Shown here: positions 1 to 8,172 of the stretch, in pieces
How positions within the stretch are numbered: the first letter of the stretch is position 1
Layout: the number at the start of each line of letters is the position of its first letter
The notes under the pieces: generated by a model
The model's input: only the letters and a program-made list of their open reading frames with translations
Database searches by the model: none
What the model was told of the DNA's origin: nothing
DNA from: JBGTBQ01 sp041749275
Lineage (GTDB): Bacteria; Acidobacteriota; Blastocatellia; Pyrinomonadales; Pyrinomonadaceae
DNA length: 8,549 nucleotides
Direction of reading: 5' to 3'
Assembly (NCBI GenBank): GCA_041749275.1
Contig: JBGTBQ010000137.1
Coordinates: 1-8,549, forward strand
Made by a program: the position numbers and the translations under genes

Positions 1-1237
1 GCGCCACGCCCGCGCCCGCGCGCCCGCCGCCCTGTTTGAGCGCCGTGATGAGATCGGTTTTGACCGCCGCCAGCGCCGGAGCCAGACCGAAGACGACCCC
101 GGCGAGGAGCGAAACGCCGAGCGTGAAGACGAGCACCGGCAGGTCGAGCCTCAACGCGGCTGACCCGCTCATCCTCGACGGGATCAGTTGTTGCAGAAAC
201 GAGAAGCTCCACAGAGACAGCAGCAGACCCAGCAGCCCGCCCGCGATTCCGAGCAGCAGGCTCTCGGTCAGCAGTTGCCTGATGATGCGCCAGCGGCTCG
301 CGCCCAGCGCGGCGCGCACGGCAATCTCTTTCTGCCGCGCCGCCGCGCGCGACAACAGCACGCCCGCGATGTTCGCGCACGCGATCAGGAGCACGAACCC
401 GACCGCGACCAGCAGCATCGTCAGCGGGCGGCGCAGGTTGCCGGCTAAGTATTCGTGAAGCGGCTCGACCGTAGCGCTCAAGCCTTCCGCCGAGTCGGGG
501 TCAGCCTCCGCGATGCGGGCCGTGATGGCCTTGATGTCGGCGTCGGCCTGCGCCGGCGCGACGCCCGGTTTGAGGCGGGCGACCACGGCGAGGAAATGCG
601 TATCGCGGTCGGCGAGTTGTTCGGGCGTGAGCGCCAGCGGCGTCCACAGCCCCGTGGCCGCCGCTTCAAACTCAAAGCCCGCCGGCATCACGCCGACGAC
701 CTCATACTTCTCGCCGTTGAGATGGACGGCCCGCCCGATGATGTCGCGCTGGCCGCCATACCGGCTCTGCCAGAGGTCGTGGCTGAGGACGACCACTTTG
801 TTCGCGCCGGGCCTGTCCTCCTCCGGCAGAAAATTGCGCCCCACGGCAGGCTCGACGCCGAGCAGTGAAAAGAAGTTGGCCGACACGCCAAAGGCGAAAA
901 TCTTTTCCGGCTCGCCGTCGCCCGCGAGGTTGAAATTCCGCCCCTCCAGCGCGGCCATGTCCGCGAAGACCTGATTGCGTGTCTTCCAGTCGGCGTAATT
1001 GGCGGGCGCGGGCGCGTCGCGCCGAACACCGAGCGCGGGCACCTCCTCCCAGACCATCACCAGCCGCTCAGGCTCTTGGTAATTCAGCGGTCGCACCAGC
1101 ACGGCGCTCACCAGACTGAAGATGGCGGTGTTCGCCCCGATGCCGAGCGCCAGCGTCAGCAGCGCGACAGCGGTAAAACCCGGACTCTTCAGCAATAGCC
1201 GCAAACCGTAGCGCAAATCTTCATAGAACGTCCGCAT
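1..1237 (-). CDS. ADOP-type ABC efflux permease 1 (3' end beyond window)
   Basis: This frame is open from an ATG at 1237 to the left edge, about 412 codons with no stop, so the C-terminal half lies outside. The start is fixed by GGAGGTG at 1243-1249, five bases before the ATG. The N-terminus MRTFYEDLRYGLRLLLKSPG leads into a first membrane helix (about residues 21-43). A large periplasmic MacB-type core follows (about 50-265), then a cluster of three helices of the FtsX type with the motifs VGFVLLIACANIAGVLLSRA, AVRAALGASR and VVFGLAPAL. It is a clear paralogue of the permease encoded just upstream, sharing KSPGFT, LTLALGI, EPERLVM and the ACAN motif. The role is as membrane subunit of a MacB/ADOP exporter working with the ATPase at 3925-4689; the substrate cannot be read. 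ADOP members usually run to about 800 residues with a second half repeating the layout. Confidence 0.9.
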   Translation of the reverse strand, partial: MRTFYEDLRYGLRLLLKSPGFTAVALLTLALGIGANTAIFSLVSAVLVRPLNYQEPERLVMVWEEVPALGVRRDAPAPANYADWKTRNQVFADMAALEGRNFNLAGDGEPEKIFAFGVSANFFSLLGVEPAVGRNFLPEEDRPGANKVVVLSHDLWQSRYGGQRDIIGRAVHLNGEKYEVVGVMPAGFEFEAAATGLWTPLALTPEQLADRDTHFLAVVARLKPGVAPAQADADIKAITARIAEADPDSAEGLSATVEPLHEYLAGNLRRPLTMLLVAVGFVLLIACANIAGVLLSRAAARQKEIAVRAALGASRWRIIRQLLTESLLLGIAGGLLGLLLSLWSFSFLQQLIPSRMSGSAALRLDLPVLVFTLGVSLLAGVVFGLAPALAAVKTDLITALKQGGGRAGAGVA

Positions 1238-1242
1238 CGCAA

Positions 1243-1249
1243 CACCTCC
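1243..1249 (-). promoter_or_regulatory. Shine-Dalgarno of permease 1
   Basis: Read on the minus strand this is GGAGGTG, five bases upstream of the ATG at 1237. It decides the start of permease 1 and sits one base outside the long inverted repeat at 1251-1368, so a folded spacer would leave it exposed. Confidence 0.75.
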
Positions 1250-1250
1250 A

Positions 1251-1366
1251 AAAGCCGTGACAAGTGACAAGTGACAAGAACAAAGCCGTGAACCGTGAGC
1301 CGTCAACCGTGACAAGTGAGAGCCGGGTTTTTACTTGTCACTTGTCACTTGTCACTTGTCACGGCT

Positions 1367-1368
<2 letters not shown>
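1251..1368. repeat. 28-bp perfect inverted repeat made of 7-nt units, intercistronic
   Basis: The arms 1251-1278 and 1341-1368 are perfect reverse complements over 28 bp around a 62-nt loop. Each arm is AAAGCCGT followed by copies of GACAAGT: the right side has four tandem ACTTGTC units (1333-1360), the left two and a bit. The loop continues the 7-nt rhythm with degenerate units GCCGTGA, ACCGTGA, GCCGTCA, ACCGTGA and CAAGTGA (1285-1319). The right arm includes two bases of the TAA stop of permease 2, and the left arm ends one base before the Shine-Dalgarno of permease 1. In the transcript it would form a very stable stem between the two permease cistrons. No U-run follows, so a simple terminator is unlikely. 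It may instead be an mRNA-stability or attenuation element, or a member of a dispersed heptameric repeat family. Confidence 0.85.
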
Positions 1369-3784
<2,416 letters not shown>

Positions 3785-3818
3785 CGCCTCACCTCAACGG
3801 AAACGCGGAACGAGGAAC

Positions 3819-3891
3819 GCGGAATGATGAATGGAAGGCGGCCTGAGAGCCGCCGGGCAACTTGCCTGCAATTCATCACGCATCATTCCGC
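3819..3891. repeat. Nested inverted repeats in 7-nt units, ATPase-permease spacer
   Basis: The arms GCGGAATGATG (3819-3829) and CATCATTCCGC (3881-3891) are perfect 11-bp reverse complements. Between them lies a 6-bp hairpin, GGCGGC/GCCGCC with a 6-nt loop (3837-3854). Both sides are written in 7-nt units: gcggaac, gaggaac, gcggaat, gatgaat from 3805 to 3832, and attcatc, acgcatc, attccgc, actcagc from 3871 to 3898. The whole sits between the ATPase stop (3925) and the Shine-Dalgarno of permease 2 (3787-3795). The plan matches the element before permease 1, although the sequence differs. Confidence 0.75.
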
Positions 3892-3924
3892 ACTCAGCAT
3901 TTCTTTTTCATCCGCGCGGGTGGG

Positions 3925-4689
3925 CTACCGTTGGTCTTCGGTCGAGACCTCGAAGCCGCTCTCGCGCAACTCCTGTTCGGCGTGCTCGGCCAACTGCCCA
4001 TCCTCCTCCTCGACGACGCGACCGTCGAAGAGGTGGATGATGCGGTCGGCGTGGCGCGCGTATCTGGGGTCGTGCGTGACCATGCAGATGGTCGCGCCGC
4101 CGCGGTTCAACTCGCGCAGCAACTCCATCACGGCCTCGCCGTTGGTCGAGTCGAGGTTGCCCGTCGGCTCGTCGGCGAGCAGAATCGAGGGCGCTCCGGC
4201 GACGGCGCGCGCGACCGCGACCCGCTGCTGCTGACCGCCCGAAAGCTGGCTCGGCAGGTGCTTGGCGCGGTGGGCCATGCCAACCTTTTCGAGCGCTTCG
4301 TGGCAGCGCTTCTTGCGCTCGGCGCTCGACATCCCGCGATAGGTGAGCGGCAGTTCGACGTTTTCGTAAACGGTGAGGTCGCCGATGAGATTGAAGCTCT
4401 GGAAGATGAAGCCGACTTCGCGGTTGCGGATGCGCGCGCGCTCCGAGAGCGAGAGGTCGGAGACCTGCTGGTTGTTGAGCATGTAGGCGCCTTCGGTCGG
4501 CGAATCCAGCAGACCGAGGATGGAAAGCAGCGTGGACTTACCGCAGCCAGACGGCCCGGCGATTGTGACATACTCGCCGTCGCGGATGTCCAGATGGATG
4601 CCGGAGAGTGCGTGTGTTTCCACCTCGTCGGTGTAGAAGACCTTCTTCACGTCGTCGAGCCGGATAAGCGCCGGCGCCGGTGCGTTCAT
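3925..4689 (-). CDS. ABC transporter ATP-binding protein, MacB/LolD-like (254 aa)
   Basis: This is a complete nucleotide-binding domain of the lipoprotein/macrolide exporter class. Walker A is GPSGCGKST (residues 45-53). The Q-loop glutamine is in FIFQSFNL (Q97). The signature is LSGGQQQRVAVARA (149-162), Walker B with the catalytic glutamate is ILLADEP (169-175, E174), the D-loop is GNLD (177-180) and the switch histidine is in VTHD (H206). All catalytic residues are present, so it should hydrolyse ATP. TGNLDS and the length are typical of MacB/LolD ATPases; it has no fused membrane domain. The ATG at 4689 has AAAGGAG at 4697-4703, seven bases upstream, and the adaptor gene stops 25 nt before it, so the two are co-transcribed. 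It most likely energises both downstream permeases. Confidence 0.95.
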   Translation of the reverse strand: MNAPAPALIRLDDVKKVFYTDEVETHALSGIHLDIRDGEYVTIAGPSGCGKSTLLSILGLLDSPTEGAYMLNNQQVSDLSLSERARIRNREVGFIFQSFNLIGDLTVYENVELPLTYRGMSSAERKKRCHEALEKVGMAHRAKHLPSQLSGGQQQRVAVARAVAGAPSILLADEPTGNLDSTNGEAVMELLRELNRGGATICMVTHDPRYARHADRIIHLFDGRVVEEEDGQLAEHAEQELRESGFEVSTEDQR

Positions 4690-4696
4690 TGTGTTT

Positions 4697-4703
4697 CTCC
4701 TTT
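4697..4703 (-). promoter_or_regulatory. Shine-Dalgarno of the ATPase gene
   Basis: AAAGGAG on the minus strand, seven bases before the ATG at 4689, lies within the 25-nt gap after the adaptor stop codon. It fixes the ATPase start. Confidence 0.7.
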
Positions 4704-4714
4704 GGAGGTGGCAG

Positions 4715-5971
4715 CTAATTCAGACGGATGTAATCGTAGCTGTCCCATTGTGAAGTGTCCGAAAGGATCACCTGATCTCCTTCGCGGAGACCTTCCAGAA
4801 TCTCGATGGTATTGACCGAGCTGCGCCCGAGTTTGACCTGAACGCGCACCGCCTCTCGGCCCCCGGCTTCGAGCCGGAACATCCCGACCGTGCTCTGCCC
4901 TTGCCCGAAGGCGGGCCGGGTCACGTAGAGGATGTCCTGCAATCGCTCCAACTCGATGATGCCATCCACGGAGAGGTCGGGGCGCGCGCCCTGTGGCAGC
5001 GGCCCGTCGAGCGCCACGTCCACCGTCACCGTGCCCTCGCGCGCCGCCGGGTCTATACGCATCACGTGGCCGGGCACGACGCCGTTGCGCGTATCCACGG
5101 CGGCGGGCTGGCCGATGAGGATGTCTTTGGCCTGCGTCTCGGCGACGCGCAACTCGGCCTTGAGAGTGGTCGGGTCGGCCACGCGGGCGATGTTGGCGCC
5201 GGGTTGGAGTTGCTGGCCGACCTGCACCGAAACTTCCTGTAACACTCCGGCGGTTCCGGCAATCACGCGCAACGATGCGACCTGTGTGCGCCGCAGACGC
5301 GCGAGCGCGCGCAGTTGTTCGACCCGCGCCTGCTGCGCCGTGACCTGCGCCTCGATAGACTTCGCGTTAATACCCAAACGCTCCTGCTCGATTCGCAGGC
5401 GGTTGGCAAGCTCCTGCACGCGGACGCGCGAGAGACGCAGGTTGAGTTCGGGAACCAGCCCTTCCTTCGCCAGCGCCTCATCGGTGTCGAGTTGGAGTTT
5501 GGCTTGGCTGTACTCGGACTGGACGCCGGCGGCGGCGGCCTGCTGCGCCATCCGCTCGCTCTGCAAACGCACGCGCAGGTTGTCCATGTCGGCCTCGATG
5601 GCCTTGACTTGAAACTCGACATCCTGCGCCTCCTGCGAGAGCTGTGGATTAGTCATCTCGACGATGACCGTCCCCGGCGAAACCACCTCGCCCGGCTGCA
5701 CCAGAACCTGCTCGACGCGCCCTTGCGCGGGAGCCGGGATAAAGCGTACCTGCTGCGGGACGAGCGTGCCCAAGCCCCGCACCTGTCTGAGCATCTGCCC
5801 GCGCTTGACGGTGTCCACCAAGACGGTCGAACGCTCGACGCCCGGCGCCGCCGGCTTGAGTCGCGCCAGCCCAATCGTGATCCCGACGATTGCACAGATG
5901 GCGACCAGCACGAGCGCGGCGTTACGCCATCTACGCTGGCGGGCAACTTTATTGTGACGAGGGAGGTCCAT
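4715..5971 (-). CDS. Periplasmic adaptor (membrane fusion) subunit, HlyD/MacA-like (418 aa)
   Basis: The chosen ATG at 5971 gives MDLPRHNKVA, a basic N-terminus, then one membrane helix (about residues 18-37). A first lipoyl-like half (about 75-108) has GRVEQVLVQPGEVVSPGTVI. A long Gln/Glu/Arg-rich coiled-coil hairpin follows (about 110-232), then the second lipoyl half (about 235-268, GVLQEVSVQVGQQLQPGANI). A beta-barrel (about 270-340) and a membrane-proximal domain complete it, ending YDYIRLN. This is the usual order of an ABC-linked adaptor of the MacA/HlyD family, anchored in the inner membrane and linking the transporter to an outer-membrane channel. The frame can be extended 20 codons to a TTG at 6031, but that extension (MLAGTLLVTGRRRNSRCAQF) puts more sequence before the basic MDLPR start usual in this family. 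Neither start has a strong Shine-Dalgarno. It is the first gene of the efflux operon. Confidence 0.92.
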   Translation of the reverse strand: MDLPRHNKVARQRRWRNAALVLVAICAIVGITIGLARLKPAAPGVERSTVLVDTVKRGQMLRQVRGLGTLVPQQVRFIPAPAQGRVEQVLVQPGEVVSPGTVIVEMTNPQLSQEAQDVEFQVKAIEADMDNLRVRLQSERMAQQAAAAGVQSEYSQAKLQLDTDEALAKEGLVPELNLRLSRVRVQELANRLRIEQERLGINAKSIEAQVTAQQARVEQLRALARLRRTQVASLRVIAGTAGVLQEVSVQVGQQLQPGANIARVADPTTLKAELRVAETQAKDILIGQPAAVDTRNGVVPGHVMRIDPAAREGTVTVDVALDGPLPQGARPDLSVDGIIELERLQDILYVTRPAFGQGQSTVGMFRLEAGGREAVRVQVKLGRSSVNTIEILEGLREGDQVILSDTSQWDSYDYIRLN

Positions 5972-6103
5972 GAATTGAGCGCACCGAGAGTTACGCCGGC
6001 GACCTGTTACAAGCAACGTGCCAGCCAGCAACGGATCAAGTAAGTTATGGTTTGAGAGTATTTAGCGGTAGCGTTGATGGAACGGCGCGACCGCGAGGGT
6101 GTG

Positions 6104-6133
6104 CGATTATGGGATTACTCAGTCCCATAATCG
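6104..6133. promoter_or_regulatory. Inverted repeat, possible operator of the efflux operon
   Basis: CGATTATGGGA (6104-6114) and TCCCATAATCG (6123-6133) are perfect 11-bp reverse complements with an 8-nt spacer. The pair begins about four bases beyond the predicted transcription start of the adjacent minus-strand promoter. No T-run follows on either strand, so a terminator is unlikely. Size and position suit a dimeric repressor, or a 5'-leader hairpin. No regulator gene is in the window. Confidence 0.5.
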
Positions 6134-6144
6134 GGAATGGATGA

Positions 6145-6173
6145 AGTATAGTGCTCCCCAAAGTCAAGACCAA
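6145..6173 (-). promoter_or_regulatory. Predicted sigma-70-type promoter of the efflux operon
   Basis: On the minus strand there is TTGGTC (6168-6173), a 17-nt spacer and TATACT (6145-6150), which puts the start site near 6137-6139. That leaves a leader of about 165 nt before the ATG at 5971. The -10 box is close to consensus and the -35 box is weaker. A closer -35 match, TTGACT at 6162-6167, is only 11 nt from the -10 box and is therefore not used. Confidence 0.45.
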
Positions 6174-6244
6174 AAAACGGTCAGTTTAGGGTGGTCTTCG
6201 CTGCCTAGTTTAAGCCTTGCCGGTTGAGCAGCGAGTTTATCACC

Positions 6245-6778
6245 TTAGCGGCTGGTCCTAATTTCGGAGAGTATGATAGGGACGCGGATCAGGGGCTTGA
6301 GCGGGCGCGCGACGAGCACCGGGCACGGTGACTGCCTGAGCACGCGGTCAACGTTTGAGCCGATCAAAGCCTGCATCCCGAAGCCCGTCCCGGGCGCGCC
6401 CATACAGACGAGGTCTACGTCGTGTTCTCTGGCGTAGGCGAGCACCTCCCGGTAAGGCTTCCCCCAGCGCACGGCGGTCTTGAGGTCGCACCACAAGTGG
6501 GCTTCTCCGGGTAAGGCGTTTTGGAGGGCGCGGGCCGCCTTGTGGTAGCTCCCCTCGACGGTATTTTGCGACCACGCGAGTTCAGGCTCGCCGAGGAGCG
6601 GGGGCGTGAGGACGTGTAGCAAGTGCAATTCGGCTTGGTGCTCCTGCGCCAGCGAGAGCGCGAGCCTGAGCGCCAGTTCCGAGCAGTCGGAGAAGTCATG
6701 CGCGATGAGCACACGCCTGAGACTCACGGAGCCGGCGGCGTCCGCCCATTCGCGCCCGTCCGGGTGCGTGATGAGCAC
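6245..6778 (-). CDS. Universal stress protein domain, C-terminal half of a truncated tandem UspA
   Basis: From a possible GTG at 6778 the product is 177 residues. A complete Usp domain begins at RRVLIAHDFSD (about residue 21) with the conserved Asp of the first strand (D28). It ends with the ATP-binding pattern G-2x-G-9x-G-S (GAPG at 127-130, GS at 140-141) and PCPVLVAR. What precedes it shows a truncation: the frame continues back to a TAA at 6815-6817 and reads GSDVTAAPSPCRVLITHPDG, which resembles the GS...PCPVLVTHP tail of another Usp domain. The parent was therefore a two-domain Usp whose first domain has been removed at the junction with transposase DNA. No good Shine-Dalgarno is visible for GTG 6778 or for the later GTG at 6727, so it may not be expressed. 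It is separated from the efflux operon by about 70 nt to the predicted promoter. Confidence 0.85.
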   Translation of the reverse strand: MLITHPDGREWADAAGSVSLRRVLIAHDFSDCSELALRLALSLAQEHQAELHLLHVLTPPLLGEPELAWSQNTVEGSYHKAARALQNALPGEAHLWCDLKTAVRWGKPYREVLAYAREHDVDLVCMGAPGTGFGMQALIGSNVDRVLRQSPCPVLVARPLKPLIRVPIILSEIRTSR

Positions 6779-6814
6779 GCGGCATGGGGAGGGAGCGGCG
6801 GTAACGTCGCTTCC
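6779..6814 (-). pseudogene. Remnant of the first Usp domain (tail only)
   Basis: In frame with the downstream Usp domain, this stretch reads GSDVTAAPSPCR and then runs into VLITHP. It fits the end of a Usp nucleotide-binding domain (GS, then PC-VL). Upstream of 6814 the frame hits a stop and the resemblance ends, because the plus-strand transposase remnant begins there. Confidence 0.55.
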
Positions 6815-6817
6815 TTA

Positions 6818-6970
6818 CCCGACTATCTCCATGAGTATGCCGGGCCACGCGCCGCGCGCAGCGGGTTAACCCGTTACTTGGAGTTTTACAATCACGAGCG
6901 TCCGCATCAGTCGTTAGCGTATCGGACGCCGGGCGAGGTTTATGGCGCGCGCGCCATAGACCTGAATTGA
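6818..6970 (+). pseudogene. C-terminal fragment of an IS3-family transposase (integrase core)
   Basis: The frame reads LPDYLHEYAGPRAARSGL and then YLEFYNHERPHQSL, followed by YRTPGEVY and a TGA at 6968-6970. The 'FYNxERPHQSLxYRTPxEVY' signature is the standard tail of IS3/IS150-group OrfB transposases (DDE integrase fold). The catalytic D, D and E residues lie upstream of this segment in the family and are absent here, because the frame runs into antisense Usp sequence to the left. It cannot be active. Confidence 0.85.
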
Positions 6971-7037
6971 CAACTAATCGAAGAGGAGTGAAAACCACCT
7001 TCAACCGGCGTTTTCGCTGTCTTGACATTGGCGTCCA
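6818..7037 (+). mobile_element. IS3-type insertion sequence remnant (right end)
   Basis: The plus strand keeps the last ~50 codons of an IS3-family transposase and about 70 nt of downstream sequence. The stretch TGTCTTGACATTGGCGTCCA ending at 7037 resembles right ends of IS3-type elements, which commonly finish in CA. The left part of the element, including the catalytic core, is missing, so it is a deletion remnant. The right boundary is an estimate, and no left end or target duplication can be seen. Confidence 0.55.
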
Positions 7038-7161
7038 CCTTACCTCGTCGCAGGCATAGGCCCGTCACGTTCTGGCCGGCGGGCGTCGTCGGGCGTCTTC
7101 CTCACGAAGCAGTCGAGCGAATCGCCACAGATGCGCCGGCTTTTAAGCCTAGTTGATTAAC
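6971..7161. other. Intergenic stretch after the IS remnant
   Basis: About 190 nt. The first ~70 nt look like the non-coding end of the IS. From 7040 to 7161 I see no convincing gene, promoter or hairpin. The missing first Usp domain is not found on this side, so the IS did not simply split that gene; a deletion or rearrangement is implied. Confidence 0.5.
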
Positions 7162-7657
7162 TTAAGAGTTCGGCTGGCTGAGGCTCTCAAGCGCCTCCTC
7201 AGCCGCCTCCTTTATAATCTCATTTTCGCTTCGAAGAGCATGCTTGATGCCCTCGACCGCATCTTCCGTGCCGATTCTTTTGAGAGCGTCGATCAGCTTG
7301 ACGTTGAAGTTATAGCTGCCATCGCCCTCGACGTAATAGGCCAAAGCCCCGACGAGAGAAGGTATGGACCTTTCGTCGCGTATGTCGAAGAGCATGTCGG
7401 CGATGGCTTCCATGTAACCGTCATACCTGTGGTTATCTAATAACTCACAGCGGCGTAAACTTTCGAGACGGCACCCACTGGATAGCCCACATCAAACGAT
7501 TCAACATTCTCTGATTTCCGCTGGCGAGATGATGTTGCAGGAGACTAAGTAGATCGTCGCTGTAGTCTCCTGCGAGCTTCAACTCGTCGATGAACTCGCC
7601 GGAGGTTATTTTATCCTCGACGAGCTGCCCGTAAAGTCGCTGGAATTCTTTATTCAT
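7162..7657 (-). pseudogene. HEAT-repeat-like immunity protein candidate, broken by one frameshift
   Basis: Two open frames overlap. The first runs from ATG 7657 (MNKEFQRLYGQL) to TGA 7445-7447 (FTPL*), 70 residues. The second is open from before that stop (CELLDNHRYDGYMEA) to TAA at 7162-7164. Joining them at CTGTGAG, by skipping one base or restoring a lost GT, gives one ~165-residue helical protein reading FTPL(C)ELLDNHRYDGYMEA. The C-terminal part has HEAT-like helical pairs: DERSIPSLVGALAYY, NFNVKLIDALKRIG and EDAVEGIKHAL, ending AAEEALESL. Small HEAT-repeat proteins encoded just after toxin modules commonly act as immunity proteins. Here the gene starts 36 nt after the toxin remnant's stop, which supports that role by inference. 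Base composition is lower in GC than the efflux genes. A sequencing error at the GT repeat could also explain the break. The Shine-Dalgarno (CGGA) is weak. Confidence 0.7.
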
Positions 7658-7855
7658 ATGTTTCCGGAGTGCGGGGAGATAGGGATTGGGCGGCTAGAAC
7701 AGTCGTCCCCTTAGCCCGATCTGTTTGAATGATTTGACCCCGCTGTTGAAAATGCCGATGGTATTCCTGCGGAGTCCGTAGGTTAACGCGCCGCGTTCAT
7801 ACTTCAGGTGCACTTTGTTCGGACTGCCGGAATCGATGAAAGGCAGCCCCCTGAG

Positions 7856-7977
7856 ACTACTAGTCCGTCATGCTGATTTTGAGGTTCTGAGTTCAAGCTT
7901 TAGCTTGCTGGTTTGCCAGAACAGCAAGCTCAAGCTTGAACTCAGAACTCCTCACCTTCTCCGTGATGCACTACTAG
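7856..7977. repeat. 8-bp direct repeats (target-site duplication) around the 106-bp element
   Basis: ACTACTAG occurs at 7856-7863 and 7970-7977, exactly bordering a 106-bp segment. Bases outside each copy differ, so the repeat is exactly 8 bp. On the minus strand both copies supply the in-frame codons AGT AGT. Deleting element plus one copy (114 bp, 38 codons) joins VDNVP-SS to LRGLPFI without a stop. Confidence 0.8.
7864..7969. mobile_element. 106-bp MITE/REP-like palindromic element inserted in the toxin gene
   Basis: The core is a near-perfect inverted repeat: arms 7884-7910 and 7922-7948 (27 nt each, one mismatch) around an 11-nt loop, built on GTTCTGAGTTCAAGCTT. Outer parts of about 20 bp are only loosely symmetrical. 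It is flanked by an 8-bp duplication, carries no gene, and introduces the stop that ends toxin piece 2. It is most simply a non-autonomous element mobilised in trans by a transposase that makes 8-bp duplications; which one is unknown. Confidence 0.75.
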
Positions 7978-8046
7978 GCACGTTGTCCACGATGGAGCTA
8001 TCGATAGCCCCGCTGGCAAGTAAGGCCGCCTTGGTGCCTTTTTGTA

Positions 8047-8172
8047 CAGCAATTCTCGGTCAGCGCGTAAGCTCTTTACAGATGCGAGTTAAGCTTTCGA
8101 GTTTTTGCGCTTCTTTTGAACCATGATCCAATGTTTTCATAGACTTACGTTATTCCTGACCGAGAATTGCTG
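8047..8172. mobile_element. ~126-bp element with 17-bp perfect inverted ends in the toxin gene
   Basis: CAGCAATTCTCGGTCAG at 8047-8063 is the perfect reverse complement of 8156-8172, with 92 nt between. A further CGTAAG (8066-8071) is mirrored at 8144-8149. It separates toxin pieces 1 and 2, which are in different frames. The frame is restored by removing a length equal to 2 modulo 3. Removing 126 bp plus a 2-bp TA-like duplication (flanks TT and TA) would give KFPVQKGT. Alternatively the left copy is host coding sequence (QQFSV) and about 113 bp was gained, giving QQFSVQKGT. TA targets would point to an IS630/Tc1-type helper. Confidence 0.6.
8060..8140 (-). CDS. 26-codon ORF inside the inserted element, ATGA overlap with the toxin fragment
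   Basis: The stop of toxin piece 1 (TGA, 8137-8139) overlaps an ATG (8138-8140) as ATGA. From there 26 codons are open (MKTLDHGSKEAQKLESLTRI and on, ending KELTR) to a TGA at 8060-8062. The composition is charged and helical and the overlap would allow translational coupling. It lies wholly within the inserted palindromic element and has no known relatives that I recognise, so it is probably a chance ORF. Confidence 0.2.
   Translation of the reverse strand: MKTLDHGSKEAQKLESLTRICKELTR

Noticed and set aside
5972..6031. Longer adaptor ORF from a TTG at 6031
   Set aside because: TTG has no good ribosome binding site and adds 20 residues before the basic MDLPR start that is typical of the family.
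6162..6167. TTGACT as -35 box
   Set aside because: It is a good match but only 11 nt from TATACT; TTGGTC gives a 17-nt spacing.
6168..6240. Possible terminator after the Usp gene (TCGCTGC/GCAGCGA plus a T-run)
   Set aside because: The stem is 7 bp with a 23-nt loop and the T-run lies about 25 nt after it, so it is not a credible intrinsic terminator.
7440..7450. Programmed +1 frameshift at CTG TGA, as in prfB
   Set aside because: CTG does not re-pair well on the shifted TGT codon and no upstream Shine-Dalgarno-like stimulator is seen; a mutation or sequencing indel is simpler.
7815..8126. 103-codon plus-strand ORF
   Set aside because: It crosses the 106-bp palindrome, its target duplications and antisense toxin sequence; the translation is Ser/Leu-rich and unlike a protein.
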